29,097 nt of DNA from Verrucomicrobiota bacterium (GTDB lineage: Bacteria; Verrucomicrobiota; Verrucomicrobiia; Limisphaerales; JADJPG01): assembly GCA_016713365.1 (NCBI GenBank), contig JADJPG010000084.1, forward strand, positions 1-29,097, read 5' to 3'. The notes below the pieces were generated by a model. That model saw only the letters and a program-made list of their open reading frames with translations, searched no databases and had not been told where the DNA came from. The position numbers were made by a program, and so were the translations under genes. Below, one piece after another: positions 22,564 through 29,097 of this stretch (position 1 is the stretch's first letter; every line of letters starts with the position of its first letter).

Positions 22564-24987
22564 ATGGCAATCATGTCGTATCTGATTTCATTCCCCTCCC
22601 GGCTGCTGGCTCAGTTCCATCCGTTCGTCCGATTCGGCGTCGTGCTCATGCTGCTGTGTGTTTCCAACGCTTCTGCGGCGACGACTCTTCGGCTGGAGCT
22701 TTTGACCAACAGTCAGGTCGCCTTGAAGTGGAGCGCGGCGGAGCGGGAGTGGGTGCTTGAACAGGTCGCGGGCTGGAGCACGCCGTCTTCGTGGTCGAGC
22801 GTGGCCGGGCCGTTGGTGACGAATGGCGATCAACGTCAGGTCACCTTGCCGCGCTCGGGAGCGGGACGCTATTTCCGCCTGCGAGCAGCTGGGAGCGCGC
22901 CGACGAAAACCTCCGAGGCGTTGATTGCCGAGGCTTTGCAGAGCGGGACGATTTCCTCGGAGACGGCGCTGATCTATTGCGTCTATGCCTTGTTCAAGGA
23001 TTCGCGGTTGCCGGAGATTTATCGCGGTGACGATTCGGCGGCGGGCGAGTCTGGCGCGCTGGAGGAAGCCGTCGAGCGATGGGCGACGCTGACCGACGGA
23101 ACGCGCACGGCGTTGACTCCATTCCTGACTCCGCCGGCGTATCAAGGAAGCTGGAAGAGTCCGTTGCCGGCCGGAGCGATTCAGGCGAGCGCGGTCGATC
23201 GTCCGCAGCTGGATCCGAACTGGGCGGCGGTTCCCGTCATCGGTGGCAACGTGAAAGTATGGTACGATGCACGCGTTCCTGGTGAGCATGCGACGGCGTT
23301 GCTGTGCGCGAACGCGCTGAACAATAAGATTTGGCCCGCCATTACCGGCCTCGGCATTCTCCCTCCGCTTTCCGACACGAACACCGCGCGGTTCGACGGC
23401 GGCGATGGTCGGCTCGACGTTTATCTCTCCGACATGGTGAGCGCGGGCGTGGTCTCGACGCACTTCGGTGTAAACTCCGCCGTTTCGATGGCGCGGAAAC
23501 ATCATCCCGTGTTTCTGTTGATCAACAAAACGAAGTCGGAAAGCGAGATTCTCGGTACGCTGGCGCATGAGTTCATGCACGCGTGTCAGTGGGCGTATCC
23601 GGTGGCGGCTTTCAGTCTCGACAGCTACAAGTGGCTGAAGGAATCGACGGCGCAGTGGGCGATCGATTTCGTTTATCCCGACAACCAGCTGGAGCAAACG
23701 TTTGCGAAGTATTACTTCGCAAAGCCACGGGTGAGTCTGGACGTCTTCAAGACGGACGAAGATCACGGTTATGGTTCCTACCTCTTCTTCCAATACCTGA
23801 GCCTCGCGGTGCGGCCTTCGTTGATCAAGGACTGCTGGGCTGCTACGACGACCTACAGCGATCAGCTTGAGGCGGTCGACAAGAGCCTTCCAGGTGGGTT
23901 TAAGGATCAGTGGCCCAAGTTCGCCAAGACGTTGTGGAATCAGGATCCGATCGTCAGCAAACCGAATTCGTTCAAGACCTGGGACACCATGGCGGAGATT
24001 CCGGGGACGCGAACTGGCTCCGCGGATCTGCCGGCGGGCGCGGCGGAGGATTCGATCTCGCTGTCGGAGGATCAGCCCAATCTGTCGAGCACCTACTACC
24101 AGTTTACCTTTTCCACTTCCGAGACCCGTTCGCTGATGTTCCACAATACCTTCTACGCGAATCGTAAGAACGGAGAGAACGTGAACGTTCAGGCCTTGTG
24201 GAAGAATGCCGCCGGACAGTGGACGGAGGAAGATTGGACGGAGTTGGAGTGGATTGGATTCTGCCGCGACCAGAAGGACCAGAGGCTGCCAGAATTGGTG
24301 GTCATCGTCTCCAATGCCAAATGGCAGTCGCCGGAAAATCCAATTCGCGCCGCCGAGACTCCCGTGTTTAAGCGAAACAACATCGGATGCTGGGGATACC
24401 AAGGTACGGCGTCGCGGACGACTCCGGATCCCAATGGTGGTTCAGGTCAAACCAAGGTGACTGGAACGGTGCGCTTCGGCTTCGGGGCCACGGGGCAATA
24501 CTCGAATCCGCAAGACGGCCGACTGAGGGCGTTTTTGGTGGGACCTATGTTTCACGATGGCGGACTGACGTTCGACGAGCGCTACACCAGCGGTGGATGC
24601 ACCTACAGCGCCAATGGCTCGTTCCCCATGTCGAGTGTCGTCTTCGGCGGAGACACGGGTAGCTCCATCGTGATGAACAATTATCCCGAGGCGCTGCCGG
24701 ACGAACTGCGTGTGGATCAAGCCGGCCTGATCGGGCCCGACCAGCGAGCCTACCTGGCCGATGGAGTCACGATCCGAATTATCAACGGCCAGGTGAGTGG
24801 TCGCGATTGCGACTCATCTTACATCACTTTTGCCGGGCTCTGGTGGTTGACCACCGACAAACCGTTTGATGAAGGCGGAGTCATTCCGAAGGTTCAGGCA
24901 AATGGACATCTGCAAGGCACGTTCCGGGAGACGGGCGGCGATCGCTCGGTGTTTACTTGGGATCTAGCACCGATCGCCGAACCGTGA
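22564..24987 (+). CDS. Secreted HExxH zinc metalloprotease, MXAN_6640-like
   Basis: The product is 807 residues. The signal peptide (about 1-38, core FGVVLMLLCVSNASA) precedes a single Fn3-like module (41-109, VALKW...FRLRAAG) resembling the repeats in the protein encoded at 3869. The catalytic part shows GDGRLDVYLSDM, then LAHEFMHACQWAY with the zinc motif HEFMH at 335-339 (catalytic Glu336), and WLKESTAQWAIDFVY with Glu360 as likely third zinc ligand, a gluzincin-type spacing. The order DGR-DVYL, AHEFxHAxQ, W-x-x-E-S-T-A matches what I recall of the MXAN_6640 family of putative secreted metalloproteases. About 440 C-terminal residues are beta-rich and unassigned. It lies 93 bp after the giant gene on the same strand, so it may belong to the same unit. 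ATG 22564 is used; the in-frame ATG at 22573 gives nearly the same signal peptide. No ribosome-binding site is clear. Confidence 0.85.
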   Translation: MAIMSYLISFPSRLLAQFHPFVRFGVVLMLLCVSNASAATTLRLELLTNSQVALKWSAAEREWVLEQVAGWSTPSSWSSVAGPLVTNGDQRQVTLPRSGAGRYFRLRAAGSAPTKTSEALIAEALQSGTISSETALIYCVYALFKDSRLPEIYRGDDSAAGESGALEEAVERWATLTDGTRTALTPFLTPPAYQGSWKSPLPAGAIQASAVDRPQLDPNWAAVPVIGGNVKVWYDARVPGEHATALLCANALNNKIWPAITGLGILPPLSDTNTARFDGGDGRLDVYLSDMVSAGVVSTHFGVNSAVSMARKHHPVFLLINKTKSESEILGTLAHEFMHACQWAYPVAAFSLDSYKWLKESTAQWAIDFVYPDNQLEQTFAKYYFAKPRVSLDVFKTDEDHGYGSYLFFQYLSLAVRPSLIKDCWAATTTYSDQLEAVDKSLPGGFKDQWPKFAKTLWNQDPIVSKPNSFKTWDTMAEIPGTRTGSADLPAGAAEDSISLSEDQPNLSSTYYQFTFSTSETRSLMFHNTFYANRKNGENVNVQALWKNAAGQWTEEDWTELEWIGFCRDQKDQRLPELVVIVSNAKWQSPENPIRAAETPVFKRNNIGCWGYQGTASRTTPDPNGGSGQTKVTGTVRFGFGATGQYSNPQDGRLRAFLVGPMFHDGGLTFDERYTSGGCTYSANGSFPMSSVVFGGDTGSSIVMNNYPEALPDELRVDQAGLIGPDQRAYLADGVTIRIINGQVSGRDCDSSYITFAGLWWLTTDKPFDEGGVIPKVQANGHLQGTFRETGGDRSVFTWDLAPIAEP

Positions 24988-25018
24988 TCGGGTAGGCCGT
25001 TTCGGGAGGAAGCTTCAG

Positions 25019-25037
25019 CGGACCAGCGGAGGGTCCG
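25019..25037. terminator. Hairpin between convergent protease and export-lipoprotein genes
   Basis: CGGACC (25019-25024) pairs perfectly with GGTCCG (25032-25037) around a 7-nt loop, in the 69-bp gap between two converging genes. There is no T-run on either strand, so it is a weak bidirectional terminator candidate. Confidence 0.35.
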
Positions 25038-25056
25038 TTGATGATGACGTTCGGGC

Positions 25057-25725
25057 TTAGAAGTTAAACGTCTTCTCCGGGACGTAAATCACATCGAACG
25101 GTTTGATGTAAAAGAGGCTCGGCTCCTGTCCACGCAGCGCCTTTTTGAGGTCGAACTTGTAATTGGAACGTTTGCCGTCCTCGATGCGGAACACGCTCAC
25201 TTCGCCGACCTTCGCCTTCGCATTGATCACGCCACCCGCTTCCATGATGGCCTCGAGGACAGTCAGCGGGCGTTCCATGGGCAGCTTCCCGGGTCGCGCC
25301 ACGGCGCCGCCAACCGTGTAACTGGCGGCGGAGGTGATGCGGTTGACGGTGATCTCCGTCGTGCGAATCTGGGGTTCGTAGAGCTTGATCAATTCCGCCT
25401 GAACTTCCGGGACGGTTTTGCCAGAGACCTTGACCTGCCCAACCAGTTGCATCGAGATCGTCCCGTCGATCGGAATGGAAACGGTCGTGTTGAGATTCGT
25501 GACGTTGTCGAAATTGATGCGCAGCACGTCGCCCTCGCGGATCTGCATGAGGTTGGACGCGATGATACCGCTCGTCAGGTCATTCGGGGAACCGACCGCC
25601 GGACGGCTCGTGGACTGGCAACCGATCGCCGCGGCGACGAGCACGGCCAGCAGGCAGAGGTAAATCCAAGGACGGCCCGAGGTCGGGTGAACTTCGTTTT
25701 GAACGGGCGACTGACGATTATTCAT
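25057..25725 (-). CDS. Polysaccharide export lipoprotein, Wza-like (Poly_export + SLBB)
   Basis: The product is 222 residues from the ATG at 25725. A lipoprotein signal (WIYLCLLAVLVAAAIGC) ends in a lipobox with Cys36. A polysaccharide biosynthesis/export domain follows (about 61-131: REGDVLRINF, PIDGTISMQLVGQVKVSG, TVPEVQAEL). A single SLBB-type beta-grasp domain (about 135-185) holds YTVGGAVARPGKLPM and LTVLEAIMEAGGV, and the tail KPFDVIYVP is typical of the family. The protein should form part of an outer-membrane or periplasmic export channel for capsule or exopolysaccharide. It is shorter than E. coli Wza, with one SLBB and no C-terminal barrel helix. No kinase, flippase or glycosyltransferase lies next to it in this window, so its partners must be elsewhere. 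The frame is open to a GTG at 25752, but the ATG gives a better lipoprotein signal. Confidence 0.9.
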   Translation of the reverse strand: MNNRQSPVQNEVHPTSGRPWIYLCLLAVLVAAAIGCQSTSRPAVGSPNDLTSGIIASNLMQIREGDVLRINFDNVTNLNTTVSIPIDGTISMQLVGQVKVSGKTVPEVQAELIKLYEPQIRTTEITVNRITSAASYTVGGAVARPGKLPMERPLTVLEAIMEAGGVINAKAKVGEVSVFRIEDGKRSNYKFDLKKALRGQEPSLFYIKPFDVIYVPEKTFNF

Positions 25726-25825
25726 GGCGCTCACAGTGTCATCTATCGGCACATTCCGCCGACGTTTGACACGCTACTGGCGCGAAACGTTCGTACGCAA
25801 GGGCAAAGCCCTGGCTCGCCGCCGC

Positions 25826-26956
25826 TCAGCGGAAGAGCTTTGGCGCAAAGTCCGTCAGGTATTGGCGCCAGACCGGCCACGAATGGTCGCCTTCCGTTAT
25901 GGCGTAGTCGTGGCGGATGCCTTTCTCCTTCAATAGCGCGGTGAATTCGCCGTTGCGCTGGAAGAGGAAATCCTTCCTGCCGCAGGCGATCCAGAACAGC
26001 TTCAGGTCGCGATTCACGCCCGGCGCGTCAGTGAGTCCGGCGGCCACCGTATTGGTCGGCGGCGGCGCGGAGCTGAAAGCGCCGATCCAGTTGAACTTGT
26101 CGTGATGATTTAGGGCGACGGTGAGCGCGTGATGGCCTCCCATCGACAATCCGGCAAAGGCCCGGGAGCGCGGCTTGGAGATGACCTTGTAGGTGCGTTC
26201 GACGAGCGGAACGATGTCCTCGACCAGTTCGCGGCAGAGTGCGGCGGAGTTCGCCGGGCCGTATTCGCCAAAGCCAGCGGCGCCGGGCGGCAAGGCGTGG
26301 GCATCGGGCATCACGAGAATCATCGGCACCGCCTTCTTGCTCGCGATGAGCGAATCCATGATCCAATGCGCCTTGCCGTGGACGGTCCAGGTCGCTTCGT
26401 TGTCGCTGTAGCCATGTGCGAGATAAAGGACGGGCAGTTTCCCGGACGCGCCCGGCGGCGTGTAGACGAAGATGCGGCGCCACTTGCCGAGAGCTTTCGA
26501 GAGATAGGTGTGTTCGTGAATCGTGCCGTGCGGGATGTCCTGCAAATCCCACGGGGCAGGGGGATTCGCCGGCACATGCAGAATGCTCACCCCAGGCCAG
26601 CGCTGCGGCTTCACGGCAGAGTTCTGGGGGTCGATCACGCTCAGTCCATCCACGATGAAACGATACTCGTGGACGCCGGCGGGCGCGGGGCGAATCGTGG
26701 CCGACCAGACGCCTTGTTCATCTTTGGTCATCACGGCATCGGGTCCAAACTGGCCGGCCGCCTTCACCTCTGTGGCCTTCGGTGCCCTGAACCGGAAGGT
26801 GACACCGCCATCGGGAAAAAGCTCCGGCGAAACCAGCGGCGGCGTCTGTGTGCGACGCACCGGGGCGTTGGTGTTCGACCGGGTTTCCTGCGCGGAAGCG
26901 ATGGACAATGTCGCGAGCAGAACAGCGACAGCCTGGATGAGGGATGGGTTTCGCAT
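25826..26956 (-). CDS. Secreted alpha/beta-hydrolase esterase (esterase D/FaeI-like) with N-terminal early-set domain
   Basis: The product is 376 residues. The signal peptide (1-23, MRNPSLIQAV...SIASA) is followed by an early-set/CBM48-like beta domain (about 45-130: VTFRFRAPKATEVKAAGQF, GVWSATI, GVHEYRFIVDG) and an esterase domain (about 145-376). The nucleophile elbow is GLSMGG with Ser271; the probable acid is Asp329 (GRKDF) and the base His358 (GDHSW). The oxyanion region LYLAHGYSDNE also fits. Close families are bacterial feruloyl and acetyl-xylan esterases of the esterase D type, which remove acyl groups from plant polysaccharides; the substrate here is inferred only from that likeness. 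The frame extends upstream to 27160, but the extra 68 residues are unlike any signal and overlap the divergent gene, so ATG 26956 is chosen. Upstream gap to the divergent SMP-30 gene is 106 bp. Confidence 0.88.
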   Translation of the reverse strand: MRNPSLIQAVAVLLATLSIASAQETRSNTNAPVRRTQTPPLVSPELFPDGGVTFRFRAPKATEVKAAGQFGPDAVMTKDEQGVWSATIRPAPAGVHEYRFIVDGLSVIDPQNSAVKPQRWPGVSILHVPANPPAPWDLQDIPHGTIHEHTYLSKALGKWRRIFVYTPPGASGKLPVLYLAHGYSDNEATWTVHGKAHWIMDSLIASKKAVPMILVMPDAHALPPGAAGFGEYGPANSAALCRELVEDIVPLVERTYKVISKPRSRAFAGLSMGGHHALTVALNHHDKFNWIGAFSSAPPPTNTVAAGLTDAPGVNRDLKLFWIACGRKDFLFQRNGEFTALLKEKGIRHDYAITEGDHSWPVWRQYLTDFAPKLFR

Positions 26957-27062
26957 GTGTTCCGCAGTGCTACTCCGTGAGGCACGGATTGTCCATTGTG
27001 GAATCTGTTGTTCGTCTTCGCTTTTGACTCTGATGAACTCCGCCGCCAATCTGCCGCTCACC
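26957..27062. promoter_or_regulatory. Divergent promoter region of esterase and SMP-30-like genes
   Basis: This 106-bp gap separates two divergent starts and must contain both promoters. A TTGACT hexamer lies at 27024-27029 on the plus strand without a convincing -10 at the right distance. No operator-like palindrome stands out. Confidence 0.3.
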
Positions 27063-27971
27063 ATGAAAGCCATCACACGATTCATCGCGCTCTTCGCGTC
27101 GGCGCTGATTCTCTCCGCGCCGTCTCGCGTATCTGCTGCGGAAACGCTGTTCGTCGCCACGCCGCTGACTGAGGGAGAGTTTACCGAATTGATTGAAGGT
27201 CCCGCATGCGATCGCGATGGGAATATCTACTGTGTTGCCTTCCGCCACGCACGGAACATTGGACGGGTCACGCCCGAGGGGAAGTCGGAGCTGTTTCTTG
27301 AACTGCCGGGCAAGAGCTGGGGTAACGGCATTCGTTTCAATCCGGCCGGCGAAATGTTCATCGCGGACTACACCGGGCATAACGTGCTCAAGGTCGACAT
27401 GAAGACGAAGGCGATTAGCGTCTTCGCGCACAACGCCACGATGAACCAGCCGAACGATCTGGCCATCGCGCCGGACGGCACGCTCTACGCCAGCGATCCG
27501 AATTGGAAGAACAACACCGGCCAGCTCTGGCGCATTACGAGGGACGGCCAGACCCACCGTGAGGCGTCGGACATGGGGACCTCCAACGGCATCGAGGTGA
27601 GCCCGGATGGTCGTAACCTCTACGTTAACGAAAGCGTGCAGCGCAACGTCTGGCAGTTTGACATCGCGGCGGATGGCTCGCTGAAGAAAAAACGCCTCCT
27701 GAAGAAGTTCGATGACTTTGGATTCGACGGCATGCGTTGCGACATTGACGGGAATCTCTACATCACGCGTCACGGCAAGGGCACCGTCGTGAAGCTCTCC
27801 CCGAACGGCGTCGTGTTGCGGGAGATCGACGTGCTCGGGCCGAATCCCTCGAACATCTGCTTCGGCGGCAAGGACGGTCGCACCGCTTACGTCACCGAGG
27901 TGAAAGCGAAACGCCTCGTGCAGTTCCGCGTGGACCGGCCGGGCCTCGAGTGGGCGCGCTGGAAGCGCTGA
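27063..27971 (+). CDS. Secreted SMP-30/gluconolactonase-like beta-propeller protein
   Basis: The product is 302 residues with a signal peptide (1-25, KAITRFIALFASALILSAP...SA). The rest is a six-bladed propeller of the SMP-30/gluconolactonase/LRE type, with blade strands such as DRDGNIYCV, APDGTLYAS, SPDGRNLYVNES and DIDGNLYIT. Residues in the positions of the family's metal ligands are present: Glu45 (EGPACD), Asn131 (QPND), Asn175 (SNGIEVSPDG) and Asp222 (FDGMRCD). The family hydrolyses sugar lactones or related esters, so an extracytoplasmic lactonase is likely, but the substrate cannot be told. An upstream ATG at 27033 is in frame (10 residues more), and the frame stays open back to 26523. 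ATG 27063 is chosen because it starts the signal peptide. It is divergent from the esterase and tail-to-tail with the next gene. Confidence 0.88.
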   Translation: MKAITRFIALFASALILSAPSRVSAAETLFVATPLTEGEFTELIEGPACDRDGNIYCVAFRHARNIGRVTPEGKSELFLELPGKSWGNGIRFNPAGEMFIADYTGHNVLKVDMKTKAISVFAHNATMNQPNDLAIAPDGTLYASDPNWKNNTGQLWRITRDGQTHREASDMGTSNGIEVSPDGRNLYVNESVQRNVWQFDIAADGSLKKKRLLKKFDDFGFDGMRCDIDGNLYITRHGKGTVVKLSPNGVVLREIDVLGPNPSNICFGGKDGRTAYVTEVKAKRLVQFRVDRPGLEWARWKR

Positions 27972-27973
27972 GA

Positions 27974-28906
27974 TTACTTTAGCGGCATGCCGGGCTCGGG
28001 CTTGCCGTTGGTGGTGAGGATTTGGAAGTGATGCACGCCGGCGGCGAGCGGATGGTCGCTCGTCCAGACGATCTTGTGGTCCGGTGTCACTTCGATCATG
28101 GAGATGCCCTTGTTCGCCGCGTGACTGCCGACCACGGTGTTGCCGTTCGCCAGACGCTGTGAGCCGCACGGGTCCGCGAACTTCCCGCCGACGTGCGAGT
28201 TGTTCACCTGCCACACCACTTCGCCCCGCTGACCAAACTCCACCACCTTGTTGCCGTGCGTGAGGGAAACGAGCGTGTTGCCGTTATCGAGACGGATGGC
28301 GGTGAACGGCCAGTTCTCGGCCTTGCGCCCGCCGAGTTCATCGAGGTCCGTCTTCAGCGTGTGAAGAATCTTTCCCTCGGGCGAATATTCCTTCACCGCG
28401 AAGGCGAGCAGGTGCGGCACGAGATAGTTGCCGTTCTTCAACTGCCGCGCCATGCGCGTCTGCATGTGGACGTTGTCCGTCTCCGGTTGGAGCGGCACGT
28501 CTAGCACGATCTCGCCCTTCGGATTCACCTCGAGCAACCGCGGACGCTTGCCGAGTTCCGTGATGAGCGTGTTGCCATTGTAGAGCCGCTGCGCCGTGCT
28601 GATCTCGCCGTTCTCTTTGCTACGGGTGTAGGTGAACACCACCTGCTTCTCCCTCGTCACTTCCTCGACGCGGTCCGCAAAGGCGAGCAGCACGTTGCCG
28701 TTCGGCAGCACGAAGCCGTCGCGCGAACCGCCGCGATATTCCCAAGTCGCCTTGCCATCCTCGCCGATGATGGCGGTCTTCCCGCCTAGCACGAGATATG
28801 AGTGGCGAATCGCCGTTTCCGCCGACGTTTCGGCGCCGCGAGTCGAGGCGAGACTCAAAACAAAAATGACCCCGGCAACGAGATGACGAATGAGTTTGGT
28901 TTGCAT
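27974..28906 (-). CDS. Secreted PQQ/arylsulfotransferase-like beta-propeller protein
   Basis: The product is 310 residues with a signal peptide (1-25, KLIRHLVAGVIFVLSLASTRG). The mature part has five blade motifs of the form L-x-N-G-N-x-L/V: LPNGNVLL, LYNGNTLI, LKNGNYLV, LDNGNTLV and LANGNTVV, with NGN at residues 69, 110, 158, 208 and 254. Between them are strands such as VEEVTREKQVVFTY, LLEVNPKGEIVLDV and VVEFGQRGEVVWQV. The pattern fits PQQ-like or arylsulfotransferase-type propellers that are common in PVC genomes. No catalytic site was recognised, so ligand binding or a scaffold role is as likely as an enzyme. Its stop codon is 2 bp from that of the SMP-30-like gene. The ATG at 28906 gives a clean signal peptide, and no ribosome-binding site is visible. 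Confidence 0.82.
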   Translation of the reverse strand: MQTKLIRHLVAGVIFVLSLASTRGAETSAETAIRHSYLVLGGKTAIIGEDGKATWEYRGGSRDGFVLPNGNVLLAFADRVEEVTREKQVVFTYTRSKENGEISTAQRLYNGNTLITELGKRPRLLEVNPKGEIVLDVPLQPETDNVHMQTRMARQLKNGNYLVPHLLAFAVKEYSPEGKILHTLKTDLDELGGRKAENWPFTAIRLDNGNTLVSLTHGNKVVEFGQRGEVVWQVNNSHVGGKFADPCGSQRLANGNTVVGSHAANKGISMIEVTPDHKIVWTSDHPLAAGVHHFQILTTNGKPEPGMPLK

Positions 28907-29097
28907 GTGAATGGTCGGGAAGTTATTTCAGATTTCCTTGTAGACAGCCTGAATTCGTCGTAGGCGTCTTGGTTTGGATTGAGTTCTCGGCACGAGCTTT
29001 CCATCATCAACAAAACATCACCGGATAATCCTTCAACTCGGACTGTCGGTCCGGCTGTGAACATCACCAGAAAAAAAACTCAAAGCATGAGAATACG
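28907..29097. other. Upstream region of the propeller gene, window edge
   Basis: These 191 bp lie 5' of the minus-strand propeller gene. CGGAC (29039-29043) and GTCCG (29049-29053) form a 5-bp hairpin, and a run of eight A occurs at 29071-29078 (a T-run on the minus strand, upstream of the hairpin). A 70-codon minus frame here overlaps the gene start and has no family resemblance, so it is not called. Confidence 0.35.

Noticed and set aside
22588..24402. 604-codon minus-strand frame opposite the metalloprotease
   Set aside because: The plus strand encodes a signal peptide and HExxH motif; the minus translation is Arg-rich and featureless.
25724..25936. 70-codon plus-strand frame between the lipoprotein and esterase genes
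   Set aside because: Arg-rich translation overlapping the esterase end; no family pattern.
26523..27062. Longer N-terminus of the SMP-30-like gene
   Set aside because: The added 180 codons lie opposite the esterase coding region and precede the signal peptide at 27063.
26957..27160. Longer N-terminus of the esterase (start at 27160)
   Set aside because: It has no signal-like features and overlaps the start of the SMP-30-like gene, while ATG 26956 starts a clear signal peptide.
28855..29067. 70-codon minus-strand frame upstream of the last gene
   Set aside because: Overlaps the start of the propeller gene in another frame and has no recognisable domain.

Overview
The window looks like a high-GC genome fragment from the PVC group, most likely Verrucomicrobiota (Pedosphaera/Limisphaerales-like). 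The reasons are a Planctomycete-type cytochrome c gene fused to a formylglycine-generating-enzyme-like domain, many secreted beta-propeller proteins, very large extracellular proteins carrying the 'W-x-x-x-x-G-x-x-Y-x-V-x-x ... F-Y-R-V' module common in that phylum, and start codons without clear Shine-Dalgarno sequences. This assignment is inference. No tRNA, rRNA, CRISPR array, insertion sequence or phage gene was seen.

Layout. Left edge (1-127, minus): the first 42 codons of a gene leaving the window, with an apparent signal peptide. 187-1911: secreted di-cytochrome c/FGE-like fusion, followed by a strong hairpin. 1963-3243: Tet-like MFS efflux permease. It converges on 3268-3594 (minus), a SugE/Gdx-type small multidrug resistance protein. 

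The centre (3869-24987, plus) is the remarkable part: 21 kb filled by three secreted proteins. First is a 1571-residue protein with two N-terminal repeats and a C-terminal OmpA-like peptidoglycan-binding domain. Its stop overlaps (ATGA) the start of a 4629-residue giant made of beta-rich repeats, ASH-type Ig domains, two Ycf48/BNR-type propellers and a terminal cysteine cluster. After 93 bp comes an 807-residue secreted HExxH metalloprotease whose N-terminal module resembles the repeats of the OmpA-anchored protein. The working model is a wall-anchored surface structure: an anchor, a giant stalk or scaffold, and a protease that may act on it or on prey or substrate polymers. No part of this is recognised as a described system.

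Right part: 25057-25725 (minus), a Wza-like polysaccharide export lipoprotein; 25826-26956 (minus), a secreted esterase with an N-terminal glycogen-debranching-type early-set domain; 27063-27971 (plus), a secreted SMP-30/gluconolactonase-type propeller. The last is tail-to-tail, 2 bp apart, with 27974-28906 (minus), a secreted propeller bearing five N-G-N blade motifs. These suggest a lifestyle of polysaccharide handling at the cell surface. The final 190 bp hold only the upstream region of that last gene, with a small hairpin and an A-tract.

No gene-free stretch exceeds 300 bp. The longest is 3595-3868, between the divergent SMR and OmpA-type genes. All family assignments were made by eye from sequence motifs; no database search was run.
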